Below, in pieces: positions 15,062-22,841 of a stretch of DNA of 22,841 bases. The translations under genes and the position numbers were made by a program. The stretch is from JAISGQ01 sp964500965 (GTDB lineage Bacteria; Bacillota; Clostridia; Oscillospirales; Acutalibacteraceae), in contig CAZCQZ010000032.1 in NCBI GenBank assembly GCA_964500965.1, forward strand, positions 1 to 22,841. The letters run 5' to 3'. The notes beneath the pieces were generated by a model that was not told where the DNA came from, made no database searches, and saw only the letters and a list, made by a program, of their open reading frames with translations. The first letter of the stretch is position 1; each line of letters opens with the position of its first letter.

Positions 15062-15070
15062 GCTTACACT

Positions 15071-15096
15071 AAAGGCCGCGTCTGAGCGGCCTTTTT
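15071..15096 (+). terminator. Terminator/attenuator between rpmH and rnpA
   Basis: AAAGGCCGC and GCGGCCTTT form a 9-bp stem around GTCTGA and run into five T residues. It starts ten bases after the rpmH stop. The short T-run suggests partial termination, which would set the ratio of L34 to RnpA. Confidence 0.75.
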
Positions 15097-15148
15097 AACT
15101 TTACGAGCAGATTACTGCGCTTTTTACATATTCCGGGGAGATTTGACA

Positions 15149-15487
15149 ATGGACGTTCTTATAACTATGAAAGAAAATTATGAGTTCCGCCGAGTTTATG
15201 AAAAGGGCAAAAGCGCCGTTGACCCTCTTATTGTCACCTATTGCTTTAAGAGAAAACGCGGTAACGGTATAAGATTCGGTTTTACCTCCGGTAAAAAAAT
15301 CGGAAACGCCGTGGAAAGAAACCGCGCTCGCAGAGTTTTGCGCGCTGCTGCCCGTGAGCTTTTTCCCCTGATGCAGGGCAACTGGGATATTATTTTTGTT
15401 GCACGTGCGTCAACCGCAGATGCAAAAAGCTATGATGTTCGTAAGGTTATGGAGAAACATTTGAAAAAACTCGGTATATTATTATGA
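15149..15487 (+). CDS. rnpA: Ribonuclease P protein component
   Basis: RnpA is the protein cofactor of RNase P, which matures tRNA 5' ends. From the chosen ATG the protein has 112 residues. The family signature KKIGNAVERNRARRVLRAA sits at 49-68, with many basic residues for RNA contact and a Phe-rich N-terminal part (YEFRRVYEKGKS). I prefer the ATG at 15149 to the in-frame TTG two codons earlier because GGGGAG ends only two bases before the TTG but eight before the ATG. Its stop overlaps the yidD start as ATGA, so translation is coupled. The RNase P RNA gene is not in this window. Identification is secure. Confidence 0.95.
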   Translation: MDVLITMKENYEFRRVYEKGKSAVDPLIVTYCFKRKRGNGIRFGFTSGKKIGNAVERNRARRVLRAAARELFPLMQGNWDIIFVARASTADAKSYDVRKVMEKHLKKLGILL

Positions 15488-15837
15488 AACGTGTACTAAT
15501 CGCACTCATTCGTTTTTATCAGAAAAATATTTCTTCCCGTACAGCACCGTGCTGTAGATTTACTCCCACCTGTTCACAATATGCAATTACCGCAATCGAA
15601 CGTTTCGGAGCGATACGCGGCAGCTTTATGGCAATGTGGCGCATTTTGCGTTGCGCTCCGTGGAGTGCCGGCGGCTACGACCCTGTTCCGGAAAAAAAGA
15701 CTAAGAAAAAATGTTGCAAAAAACACAAAAACATTGAAAGTGAATGCAGTAATGATTATGTCGGTGAAAACTTACCTAACCTGTCCGACAATGATAATTT
15801 TGACGTTTCGTTAGAAACCGGTAGCGAAAACAGGTGA
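15484..15837 (+). CDS. yidD: Membrane protein insertion efficiency factor YidD
   Basis: YidD is a small inner-membrane-associated protein that aids YidC-dependent membrane insertion. The core (residues 1-72) has the family motifs CRFTPTCSQYA at 24-34 and RCAPWSAGGYDPVP at 56-69, and an N-terminal amphipathic helix. The protein is 117 residues; most relatives stop around 70-85, so about 45 residues are an extra tail. The tail begins Lys/Cys-rich (KKKCCKKHK) and becomes acidic. It sits between rnpA and yidC as usual. Core identification is secure; the tail has no recognised function. Confidence 0.93.
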   Translation: MKRVLIALIRFYQKNISSRTAPCCRFTPTCSQYAITAIERFGAIRGSFMAMWRILRCAPWSAGGYDPVPEKKTKKKCCKKHKNIESECSNDYVGENLPNLSDNDNFDVSLETGSENR

Positions 15838-16280
15838 GCAAATTCTTTAATTTTGTAATATTTATTACTTATATTACCTGTTGTATTACAAAAAATGTGA
15901 TTTATATTTAAAATGTGCTAAATTTTACTTCTTTACCTGTGTTGCACATTATTTGAAAAAACAGTCTTTATATCCTTTATTAAAGTGTTATCTATGAAAA
16001 TCAGTTTTAAAAATGTTGCATATATTTTTTATGAAAAATTTGCGGCAACTGCAAATCTGTTTTTTACTTAGATTTTCAAAATGAATTAAAGGGTACATTA
16101 CAGAGAAAGTATTTAAGTTGAAATTTAAAATAATGTTTCATGTTATCATTTATAATAAGTATCATTATGAATCTTTTTAAATAATTTGATTGTGAAATTA
16201 TTATTTGAAATCGGTATTATATTACGAAAGGAGCAAGGTATAAATTCTGCTCCGAAGCAGAGTTTACCGACGTATTTAAA
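15838..16280. other. AT-rich intergenic gap with yidC 5' leader
   Basis: This 443-bp gap has no gene, no repeat-family member and no clear terminator after yidD. Near its right end AAAGGAG (16227-16233) is followed by a small hairpin (TCTGC at 16246-16250 with GCAGA at 16257-16261), then 19 bases to the yidC ATG. A -10-like TTTATAATAAG occurs near 16150 without a good -35. The strong Shine-Dalgarno is too far from the ATG, so it may belong to an unrecognised short frame or act through the hairpin. Confidence 0.5.
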
Positions 16281-17534
16281 ATGTGTAGTGATTCCTGTGC
16301 ACTTTTGAGCTGGCTGGGCAGTATTTTCGGTTATCTGCTGTATGGCTGCTACAAAGTCATGTTCAGCAACTTCGGTCTGGCGATTATTCTGTTCACCGTT
16401 CTTACCAGACTTCTCATGTTTCCTATCACCGTCAATCAGCAGAAGTCCACTGCAAAAATGCAGAGACTTCAGCCGAAGGTTAAGGAAATTCAGGACAGAT
16501 ATAAGAACGATAAGGACAAAATGAATAACGAGCTTATGGCTCTTTATCAGCGTGAAAGCTATAATCCCTCAAGCGGCTGTCTGCCGATGTTCATTCAGCT
16601 ACCTATCTTCATGGGTCTTTATTACGCTTTGCGCCAGCCTCTGACCCATACTTTCCATTACAGCAGCAGCAAAATTACCCAGCTTGTAAATCTTCTTATC
16701 AGCGATAAAGCCGGCGATTATTACAACGAGATTTATCTTATTGATAAGATAAAAAGTATGCATCTTTCCGATAATATCAATGAAATCACCACCAGACTTT
16801 ATCTGGAGCTGAGCGGTAAAATCGGAAGCATTGTCGATGCTGTTTCTTCTACCGACATCGGTGCGATTTCTTCCGGCGACGTTGCCGCAAATTCTATAGC
16901 TTCGGCGGCAGGCAACATTGCTTATACAAACGCGGACGCCCTTGCTCAGGCGGCAGACCTTGCCCCGACTGTGCAGAAGATTAACGAAGTGACCGGCAGC
17001 TTTAATTTCCTCGGTCTTGACTTGCTTGCGACCCCAACGCAGGACAAGCTTAATATGATAATTGTAGTGCTTGTTTTCATTGCATCGGTCGGAAGTATGC
17101 TTCTCACCAATAAGATTAACGGCACTAAAAACACTGCTTCGGCAGGCGGTTGCAGTCCGTTGACTATGGGCATCGGTATGAGCTTTTTCTCTGCGTTTAT
17201 TTCTTACTCTGTTCCCGGTGCGCTGGGCTTTTACTGGATGTTCAGCAGCCTTATCAGTCCCGCTCAGTCCTGGATTGTTCAGAAATTCTATAACGCGAAT
17301 ATTCTTAATTCAAAGGCAGAAGCAATGCGTGTTGCCCGTTTGAGAATTGATGAAGCTTCTATTATAGAAGAAGTTCAGAAGCGTAAAGGTGTTAAGTCCT
17401 TCCTGCCGGTCGAACCTGTGGCAGGTGAAAAAATTTCTTCCGAAAATGATGTTTCTTCTCAAAGAAGCAAGAAAAAGAAAAAGAACAGCAACAGCGGAAG
17501 CAGTTCAGATTATCAGGGAAAAAAGAAAAATTGA
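16281..17534 (+). CDS. yidC: Membrane protein insertase YidC/Oxa1
   Basis: YidC inserts and folds membrane proteins, alone or with SecYEG. The 417-residue protein has the Gram-positive Oxa1 core: first membrane segment with the conserved groove arginine Arg43 (TVLTRLLMFPI), cytoplasmic loop rich in Lys/Gln with MQRLQPKVKEIQDRYKNDKDK, then GCLPMFIQLPIFMGLYYALRQPL, and the last segments with GIGMSFFSAFISYSVPGALGFYWMFSSL (written here in parts: GIGMSFFSAFISY, SVPGALGFYWMF). A Ser/Ala-rich extracytoplasmic loop of roughly 110 residues (about 135-245) makes it larger than Bacillus SpoIIIJ. The C-terminus is very basic (KKKKKN...GKKKN), as expected for ribosome contact. No Shine-Dalgarno lies right before the ATG. 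jag follows within 18 bases. Confidence 0.94.
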   Translation: MCSDSCALLSWLGSIFGYLLYGCYKVMFSNFGLAIILFTVLTRLLMFPITVNQQKSTAKMQRLQPKVKEIQDRYKNDKDKMNNELMALYQRESYNPSSGCLPMFIQLPIFMGLYYALRQPLTHTFHYSSSKITQLVNLLISDKAGDYYNEIYLIDKIKSMHLSDNINEITTRLYLELSGKIGSIVDAVSSTDIGAISSGDVAANSIASAAGNIAYTNADALAQAADLAPTVQKINEVTGSFNFLGLDLLATPTQDKLNMIIVVLVFIASVGSMLLTNKINGTKNTASAGGCSPLTMGIGMSFFSAFISYSVPGALGFYWMFSSLISPAQSWIVQKFYNANILNSKAEAMRVARLRIDEASIIEEVQKRKGVKSFLPVEPVAGEKISSENDVSSQRSKKKKKNSNSGSSSDYQGKKKN

Positions 17535-17552
17535 AAATTGAAGGTGTAAAAC

Positions 17553-18593
17553 TTGATTAGAGAATTTATTGTTCAGGCTGAGACTACCGATAAAGCAATT
17601 CAGCTCGGTTGTGAAAAGCTTGGTATCAGTGTTGACGAGGCAAGCGTTGAGGTTTTGGAGTTTCCTACCCCGAAAAAGTTCGGTCTTTTCGGCGGCTCAC
17701 TTGCTAAGGTGAGAGTTTATGTTGAGGTTGATGACCCCGTTGTTCCGGAAACCGTTAAAGAGCCTGAGCCTGTAAAAGTACGTATTCCCGAAAAAAAGCC
17801 GGAAAAGCCCGTTGAAAAACCTGTTGAAAAGGTTGAAACCGTTGCCGCTCCTGCCGACCTTTCAAGCTTTTCGGAAACCGCTAAAACCGCTTATGAATGT
17901 CTTGATATTATTCTCAAGGGTATCGGTCTTGACAAGGTTATTATTACCATGACCGAGAATGATAACAGCGCAGTCCTTGAGCTTTCCGGTGAGGGTCTTG
18001 GCACCGCTATCGGACGCAGAGGTGAAAACCTCAGCGCAATGCAGTATCTTGTAAGTCTTGCCGCCAACAACAATCGCGATGATTATTACAGAATTTCCAT
18101 AAACATCGGCAACTATCGCGAAAAGAGAGAGCAGGCTCTTGACAGACTTGCAAATAAGGTTGCGGCACGTGCTCTTAAAATCAACAAAAATCTGGCTCTT
18201 GAGCCTATGAATCCCTACGAGCGCAGAATTGTTCATACTATCGTTCATGACATTGAGGGCGTTAATAGCTGGTCTGTGGGTGAAGACACAAAGAGACATG
18301 TTGTTATCGGACCTGTCGGTCTTGACGAGGGCGCAGACGGACTTGTTTTCAATGCAAATGCAGGTAAAAACAACAATAACCGCGGCGGTTACAACAGAAA
18401 TAATAATCGTGGCGGATATAACAGAGGCGGAAATCGCGGCGGTTATAACAGAAACAACAACCGTGGCGGCAACAGAAGCTACAATCGTAATAATTATGCT
18501 TCCTCTGCCCCGACGAATACCGCTCCGAAAAGTGATTACAGCGGCTCGCTTTACGGAAAAATCGAAGTTCCCAAGAAAAATAACGAAGAATAA
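17553..18593 (+). CDS. jag: RNA-binding protein Jag/KhpB (SpoIIIJ-associated)
   Basis: Jag/KhpB is an RNA-binding protein usually encoded next to yidC and linked to cell-envelope growth control and small-RNA binding. The 346-residue protein has the Jag-N domain at about 1-56 with its KKFGLFGG motif, a Glu/Pro/Lys/Val-rich linker (62-98), a KH domain with GRRGEN at 154-159, and an R3H domain with Arg224 and His228 in PYERRIVH. After the R3H domain comes a 40-residue Asn/Arg/Gly-rich repeat tail (275-314; RGGYNRNNN-type units) and a final SLYGKIEVP segment. The start is TTG, supported by GAAGGTG six bases upstream and by alignment with family N-termini (MIREF). Transcription probably continues from yidC and stops at the hairpin just downstream. 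Confidence 0.93.
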   Translation: MIREFIVQAETTDKAIQLGCEKLGISVDEASVEVLEFPTPKKFGLFGGSLAKVRVYVEVDDPVVPETVKEPEPVKVRIPEKKPEKPVEKPVEKVETVAAPADLSSFSETAKTAYECLDIILKGIGLDKVIITMTENDNSAVLELSGEGLGTAIGRRGENLSAMQYLVSLAANNNRDDYYRISINIGNYREKREQALDRLANKVAARALKINKNLALEPMNPYERRIVHTIVHDIEGVNSWSVGEDTKRHVVIGPVGLDEGADGLVFNANAGKNNNNRGGYNRNNNRGGYNRGGNRGGYNRNNNRGGNRSYNRNNYASSAPTNTAPKSDYSGSLYGKIEVPKKNNEE

Positions 18594-18605
18594 TTTTTAA
18601 GTTTT

Positions 18606-18645
18606 AAAATATGCTGTAGATGCAAAAGCATCTACAGCATATTTT
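18606..18645 (+). terminator. Strong terminator after jag
   Basis: A perfect stem of up to 18 bp (core ATGCTGTAGATGC) around an AAAA loop starts 13 bases after the jag stop. The stem is flanked by A's on the left and T's on the right, so it can terminate either strand. It ends the yidC-jag unit ahead of mnmE. Confidence 0.85.
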
Positions 18646-18656
18646 ATATTTCAAAT

Positions 18657-18672
18657 TGTTTCACGTGAAACA
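18657..18672. promoter_or_regulatory. parS site between jag and mnmE
   Basis: TGTTTCACGTGAAACA matches the Bacillus parS consensus exactly, and the dyad extends to 24 bp (18653-18676). It lies just after the jag terminator and outside genes. With the site at 12602 it gives two ParB-binding sites about 6 kb apart around the origin. Confidence 0.93.
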
Positions 18673-18703
18673 ATTTCGGCAGTTTTAATCAGCACACTTT
18701 ATA

Positions 18704-18732
18704 TTGTAAATAACAACGGTTTATGATAAAAT
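18704..18732 (+). promoter_or_regulatory. Putative mnmE promoter
   Basis: TTGTAA, a 17-bp spacer and TAAAAT lie 35 bp upstream of the mnmE ATG. The -10 has one and the -35 two mismatches to the sigma-A consensus. It would drive mnmE-mnmG-rsmG. Confidence 0.55.
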
Positions 18733-18766
18733 ACACCTTGTAAAAAGATTTGTTAGGAGAGACACC

Positions 18767-20140
18767 ATGGCCGAATATTACAGCACCATAGCGGCAATTG
18801 CCACTGCGCAGGGATTGGGCGGCATAGGTATAATTCGTGTGTCCGGCGATATGGCATACGAAATATGCGCAAAGGTATTTAAAGCGGCAGATAGTTCGGA
18901 AATCCAAACTGCAAAGGGATATACTGCAAAGTACGGACACGTTTATTACAACGGCGAAGCTATAGATGAAGCTGTTGCGCTTTTTTTCCGTGCGCCGAAA
19001 AGCTATACAGGTGAGGACGTGGTGGAGCTTCAATGTCACGGCGGCAGTTATGTTCTTTCACTGGTTTTGAGAGCAGTTATTGAGGCAGGCGCACGACATG
19101 CTTATGCCGGAGAATTTACGCGACGGGCTTTTGAAAATAACAGAATATCGTTGACAAAAGCCGAAGCGGTTATGGATATAATCAACGCTTCAAACAGCGA
19201 AGCACTGCGACAGGCGGTGGCGGCTTCTGAGGGTAGAACAGCTAAAATGATTTCCGATACCCTCGGTAAAATTACCGAGCTGACTGCACAGCTTGCTGTC
19301 TGGGCAGACTTTCCTGAGGACGATGTTCCGGCTGTTGATACGGAAAATTTAAAAAGTAAATTATATCAGTTAGAAACTAATTTATATGAGCTGATTTCCC
19401 GCTCGGAGCTTGGAATTGTTTCCCGTGAGGGTGTTGCCACGGTTATTGCAGGCAGACCGAATGTTGGAAAATCCTCTTTAATGAATATGCTTGCCGGTTG
19501 TGAGAGGTGTATTGTTACAGACATTCCGGGTACTACCAGAGACGTGGTTGAAGAAAAAATAAATGTCGGCGGCACGATTTTGAAACTTTCCGATACTGCC
19601 GGCTTGCGTGAAACAGTAGATGTTGTTGAAGCAATAGGTGTCAAAGAAGCTAAAAAGCGCATTGAAAATGCCCAGCTTGTGCTTGCGGTGTTTGATGGTT
19701 CTGAAGATTTGACAAACGAAGATACCGAACTGCTTGATATGCTTGAAAACCGCATGGCTATCGCAATTATCAATAAAACCGATAAAAATACTGTAATTAA
19801 CACAGAGTATATTACTAACAAAAAAATACAAATTGTATATATTTCTGCTAAAAATAACGAGGGTTTGGAAGCATTGGAGACAGCAATAAAAACTGTTTTG
19901 GGAACATCTTCAATTGATGTTAACTCCGCTTCCCTTGCAAACGAGCGACAACTTGATGCAGCTCGCAGAGCTTACCAAAGCTTACACTCTGCAAGACTTG
20001 ATTTTGAAGCAGGCATGACTCTTGATGCCGTTACCGTCGGATTGGAAAACGCAATTGAAGCTTTGTTAGAGCTTACAGGAGAAAATGTCAGCGATAAAGT
20101 CCTTGACGAGTTATTTTCAAAATTCTGTGTGGGTAAGTAA
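18767..20140 (+). CDS. mnmE: tRNA modification GTPase MnmE
   Basis: MnmE works with MnmG to place the (carboxymethyl)aminomethyl group on wobble uridine 34 of certain tRNAs, using GTP, methylene-tetrahydrofolate and FAD. The 457-residue protein has an N-terminal folate-binding domain (about 1-120), a helical domain, and an inserted Ras-like G domain with GRPNVGKS at 229-236, GTTRD at 255-259, DTAGLR at 276-281 and NKTD at 336-339. It ends in FCVGK, the family's essential C-x-GK terminus with the catalytic cysteine. GTTAGGAGAG before the ATG supports the start. It is 54 bp upstream of mnmG, its complex partner. Identification is secure. Confidence 0.97.
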   Translation: MAEYYSTIAAIATAQGLGGIGIIRVSGDMAYEICAKVFKAADSSEIQTAKGYTAKYGHVYYNGEAIDEAVALFFRAPKSYTGEDVVELQCHGGSYVLSLVLRAVIEAGARHAYAGEFTRRAFENNRISLTKAEAVMDIINASNSEALRQAVAASEGRTAKMISDTLGKITELTAQLAVWADFPEDDVPAVDTENLKSKLYQLETNLYELISRSELGIVSREGVATVIAGRPNVGKSSLMNMLAGCERCIVTDIPGTTRDVVEEKINVGGTILKLSDTAGLRETVDVVEAIGVKEAKKRIENAQLVLAVFDGSEDLTNEDTELLDMLENRMAIAIINKTDKNTVINTEYITNKKIQIVYISAKNNEGLEALETAIKTVLGTSSIDVNSASLANERQLDAARRAYQSLHSARLDFEAGMTLDAVTVGLENAIEALLELTGENVSDKVLDELFSKFCVGK

Positions 20141-20194
20141 AATTATTATTTAAACTTGTATCAATATGATACTGACTTTTGAAAGGAAATCATA

Positions 20195-22075
20195 ATGGAA
20201 TATCAAGCAGGCATAATTGATGTTGCAGTAATCGGCGCAGGTCATGCAGGCATTGAAGCTGCTCTTGCCTCTGCCCGTCTTGGCTGCAACACAGTGATAT
20301 TCACAATAAATATGGACGCTGTGGGAAATCTCCCCTGCAATCCGTCAATCGGCGGAACTGCCAAAGGACATCTGGTGCGTGAGATTGATGCGCTGGGCGG
20401 TGAAATGGGAAAGGTTGCCGACAAGTGTACACTGCAAAGTCGTATGCTAAACAGGGGAAAAGGTCCTGCCGTTCACTCGCTTCGTGCTCAGGTTGACCGC
20501 AGAAATTACTCCACTGTTGTAAAGCAGGTCTTGGAAAAACAGAAAAATTTGCTTCTCAGACAGGCTGAGGTCACTGAAATTCGCCGTGACGGTGAACACT
20601 GGGAGGTTGTAACAAAGCTGGGTGCTGTTTGGAAAACCAAATCGGTAATCTTAGCAACAGGAACATATCTCGGCGGAAAAATCTTTGTCGGTGATATAAA
20701 TTACAGCGGCGGTCCTGACGGAATGTTTGCGGCAAATGAGCTGACAAATTCTCTGCTGAAGCTGAATATTCCCCTTCGCAGGTTCAAAACCGGAACTCCT
20801 GCAAGGGTGCTGAAAAGCAGTATTGATTACTCAAAATTGGAGGTGCAATCCGGCGATGAAAAGATTGTGCCGTTCTCATATTCCACCGAAATTCCTCCGG
20901 AAAATTCAGTGACTTGCAGTATTGCCTGGACGAATGAGAAAACTAAAGAGGTAATTTTAAAAAATTTAAGTCGCTCTCCCCTCTACGGCGGCGAAATTAA
21001 GGGCGTCGGTCCTCGTTACTGCCCCAGTATCGAGGACAAAATCGTCAGGTTTTCGGAAAAAGAGCGACATCAGTGCTTTATTGAGCCTTGCGGCGCAAAC
21101 ACAGATGAGATGTATTTGCAGGGTTTGTCCACTTCCTTGCCGGAGGACGTGCAGATTGCTCTATACCGTACGATGGTCGGTTTGGAAAATGTGCAAATTA
21201 TGCGCAGTGCTTACGCAATCGAATATGATTGCGTTGACCCGACAGCTCTGAAACCTACTTTGGAATTTAAAAATCTCCCCGGTCTTTACGGCGCAGGTCA
21301 GTTTAACGGCTCATCAGGCTATGAGGAAGCCGCCGCACAGGGTCTTGTTGCCGGAATTTCCGCCGCAAGAAAGATAAAAAATCTGCCGGAGATTATATTT
21401 AAGCGAAGTGAGAGTTACATCGGCACGCTCATTGATGACCTTGTGACAAAAGGTGTCACCGACCCTTACCGTATGATGACTTCCCGTTCCGAGTATCGTC
21501 TGATTCTCAGGCAGGACAATGCCGACAGACGGCTGACACCTCTTGGCAGAGAAATCGGTTTGATTGACGATAGGCGCTGGGAGAGCTTCAACCGCAAGCT
21601 TGAGCTTATAAACTCCGAGCTGAAAAGGGCTTCATCAGTGGTTTTTTCGCCAAATACGGTCAATGAGCTGCTTGTTAAAATCGGCTCAACTCCTGTTAGC
21701 ACCGGTGTTAAGCTCGCCGATTTGATTAAGCGACCCGAAATTAGCTACGAAATCTTGAAATCTGTTGATGAAACCCGTCCTAAGTTGCCCGATGATGTGT
21801 TTGAGCAGGTGGAAATCGAGCTGAAATACGAGGGTTACATTAAAAAACAGCTTGAAGCTGTTGAAAAAATGCAGAGACTTGAAAGCAAGGTTCTTTCCGA
21901 CAAGACCGATTATGCGAAAATTGACGGCTTGAGACTTGAAGCCCGTGACAAGCTTAATAAAATTAAGCCGGCTTCTGTAGGTCAGGCGGCGAGAATTTCG
22001 GGAATTTCCCCTGCCGATATTCAGGTTTTGCTAATTTGGCTCAAGAAAAATGAGGTAAACTGCGATGATAAATAA
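20195..22075 (+). CDS. mnmG: tRNA uridine-5-carboxymethylaminomethyl modification enzyme MnmG
   Basis: MnmG (GidA) is the FAD- and NADH-dependent partner of MnmE. The 626-residue protein is normal for the long bacterial form. The N-terminus has the dinucleotide-binding motif GAGHAG at 14-19 (VIGAGHAGIEAALASARLG), followed by the conserved LPCNPSIGGTAKGHLVREID with the first conserved cysteine, then NRGKGPAVHSLRAQVDR and FKTGTPARV. A helical C-terminal domain for MnmE and tRNA contact follows, with GYIKKQ near residue 548 and ARISGISPADIQVLLIWLKK near the end. GAAAGGA before the ATG supports the start. The last 11 bp overlap rsmG. Identification is secure. Confidence 0.97.
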   Translation: MEYQAGIIDVAVIGAGHAGIEAALASARLGCNTVIFTINMDAVGNLPCNPSIGGTAKGHLVREIDALGGEMGKVADKCTLQSRMLNRGKGPAVHSLRAQVDRRNYSTVVKQVLEKQKNLLLRQAEVTEIRRDGEHWEVVTKLGAVWKTKSVILATGTYLGGKIFVGDINYSGGPDGMFAANELTNSLLKLNIPLRRFKTGTPARVLKSSIDYSKLEVQSGDEKIVPFSYSTEIPPENSVTCSIAWTNEKTKEVILKNLSRSPLYGGEIKGVGPRYCPSIEDKIVRFSEKERHQCFIEPCGANTDEMYLQGLSTSLPEDVQIALYRTMVGLENVQIMRSAYAIEYDCVDPTALKPTLEFKNLPGLYGAGQFNGSSGYEEAAAQGLVAGISAARKIKNLPEIIFKRSESYIGTLIDDLVTKGVTDPYRMMTSRSEYRLILRQDNADRRLTPLGREIGLIDDRRWESFNRKLELINSELKRASSVVFSPNTVNELLVKIGSTPVSTGVKLADLIKRPEISYEILKSVDETRPKLPDDVFEQVEIELKYEGYIKKQLEAVEKMQRLESKVLSDKTDYAKIDGLRLEARDKLNKIKPASVGQAARISGISPADIQVLLIWLKKNEVNCDDK

Positions 22076-22775
22076 ACTGTTATTAAAAAGTGAAGCGGAA
22101 AAAATCGGCGTTTTTCTCGATGATATTATGATTGAAAAGCTTGATTTGTACGCAAATTTCCTCGTTGAGACTAATAAAATTCAGAATCTGACCAGAATCA
22201 CCGAGCCTGACGAGATTGTTATCAAGCATTTTGTTGATTCTCTTACGATTTTTTCGGCTTATGACATTCCGAATTGCGCAAAAGTTGCCGACATCGGAAC
22301 GGGCGCAGGTTTTCCGGGTGTTGTTATGAAGATTGCCAGACCGGATATTCAGCTCACTCTTATTGATTCGTTGGGCAAGCGGATAAATTTTCTCAATGAA
22401 CTGTGCGGCAGGCTGGGTTTTTCTGCCGATGCTCACCACTTGAGAGCCGAAGAAGCCGGGTTGAAGCCGGAGCTTCGGGAAAAATTTGATATTACTACTG
22501 CTCGTGCAGTGGCAAAACTCAATGTACTTTGCGAATATTGCCTGCCATTGACCAAGGTTGGCGGTGCTTTTATTTCAATGAAAGGTCCTACCGGTGATGA
22601 TGAAATCGGTGACGGCAGCAGAGCAGCTAAGCTTTTAGGCGGTTCTATCGGGAAAACCGAGAAGCTTACTTTGTCAGACGGCAGTGAACGGCAAATTATT
22701 GTTGTTAATAAACTGTCTGAAACTCCTCAAAAATATCCGCGCCACGGCGGTAAGATTTCTAAAAGTCCGCTGTAG
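22065..22775 (+). CDS. rsmG: 16S rRNA (guanine527-N7)-methyltransferase RsmG
   Basis: RsmG (GidB) methylates G527 in helix 18 of 16S rRNA with S-adenosylmethionine; loss gives low-level streptomycin resistance in several bacteria. The 236-residue protein has the SAM-binding motif DIGTGAGFPG at 76-85, the preceding NLTRI and KHFVDSL segments, LIDSLGKRINFL and the family's TARAVAKLNVLCEYCLPL. The start overlaps the end of mnmG by 11 bp, with GAGGT inside mnmG eight bases upstream, so translation is coupled. The order mnmE-mnmG-rsmG is standard; noc/parA/parB often follow but lie outside this window. Identification is secure. Confidence 0.97.
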   Translation: MINKLLLKSEAEKIGVFLDDIMIEKLDLYANFLVETNKIQNLTRITEPDEIVIKHFVDSLTIFSAYDIPNCAKVADIGTGAGFPGVVMKIARPDIQLTLIDSLGKRINFLNELCGRLGFSADAHHLRAEEAGLKPELREKFDITTARAVAKLNVLCEYCLPLTKVGGAFISMKGPTGDDEIGDGSRAAKLLGGSIGKTEKLTLSDGSERQIIVVNKLSETPQKYPRHGGKISKSPL

Positions 22776-22794
22776 TGTTAAATTTTTAGGCTCT

Positions 22795-22824
22795 TTGTCA
22801 ATAGTTGGGGTAAAGAGTTAAAAT
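22795..22824 (+). promoter_or_regulatory. Possible promoter of the next gene
   Basis: TTGTCA, an 18-bp spacer and TAAAAT follow the rsmG stop by about 20 bp. GGAGAG comes right after the -10, but it would be at or before the transcription start, so this promoter and a gene starting at the TTG near 22835 cannot both be right. The window ends before this can be settled. Confidence 0.3.
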
Positions 22825-22841
22825 GGAGAGTATTTTGAATC

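Overview
The window is the replication-origin region of a bacterial chromosome, almost certainly from a low-to-medium GC Clostridia member. A gut Ruminococcaceae/Oscillospirales-type organism is my inference. The basis is the gene order, the presence of remB between recF and gyrB, the yidD-yidC-jag-mnmE-mnmG-rsmG order and the Firmicutes-type DnaA, GyrA and GyrB. No species can be named from the sequence alone.

Layout. Two divergent blocks radiate from about position 14,000. Leftwards (minus strand) run dnaA, dnaN, an S4-domain gene and recF (ATGA overlap), a zinc-ribbon membrane protein, remB, a second zinc-ribbon membrane protein, gyrB, a YcxB-like membrane protein, gyrA, and a larger double-zinc-ribbon membrane protein. 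Rightwards (plus strand) run rpmH, rnpA and yidD (ATGA overlap), yidC, jag, then after a strong terminator mnmE, mnmG and rsmG (11-bp overlap). Both blocks point away from the origin, as expected for leading-strand genes.

Origin. The dnaA-dnaN gap (12282-12620) looks like the unwinding half of a Bacillus-type oriC. It has an AT-rich segment next to dnaN, a DnaA-trio-like run (TAG TAG TCG TAG TAG), a G/C-rich patch, several degenerate DnaA boxes in one orientation, two 9-bp inverted repeats, and a perfect parS palindrome touching the dnaA stop codon. A second, consensus parS lies before mnmE.

Unexplained material. Five intergenic islands, all in the leftward block or in the dnaA-rpmH gap, carry a mosaic repeat family. 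Each unit is a conserved frame holding an exchangeable perfect hairpin: frames are near-identical between copies while the hairpin sequence changes and its pairing is kept. Three 102-bp copies of one unit differ only in the 3-nt loop of their hairpin. This family is the best candidate here for something undescribed. Other oddities are a tandem duplication inside GyrB, an RGG-like tail on Jag, alanine at the GyrA Ser83 position, and a possible short ORF upstream of gyrA.
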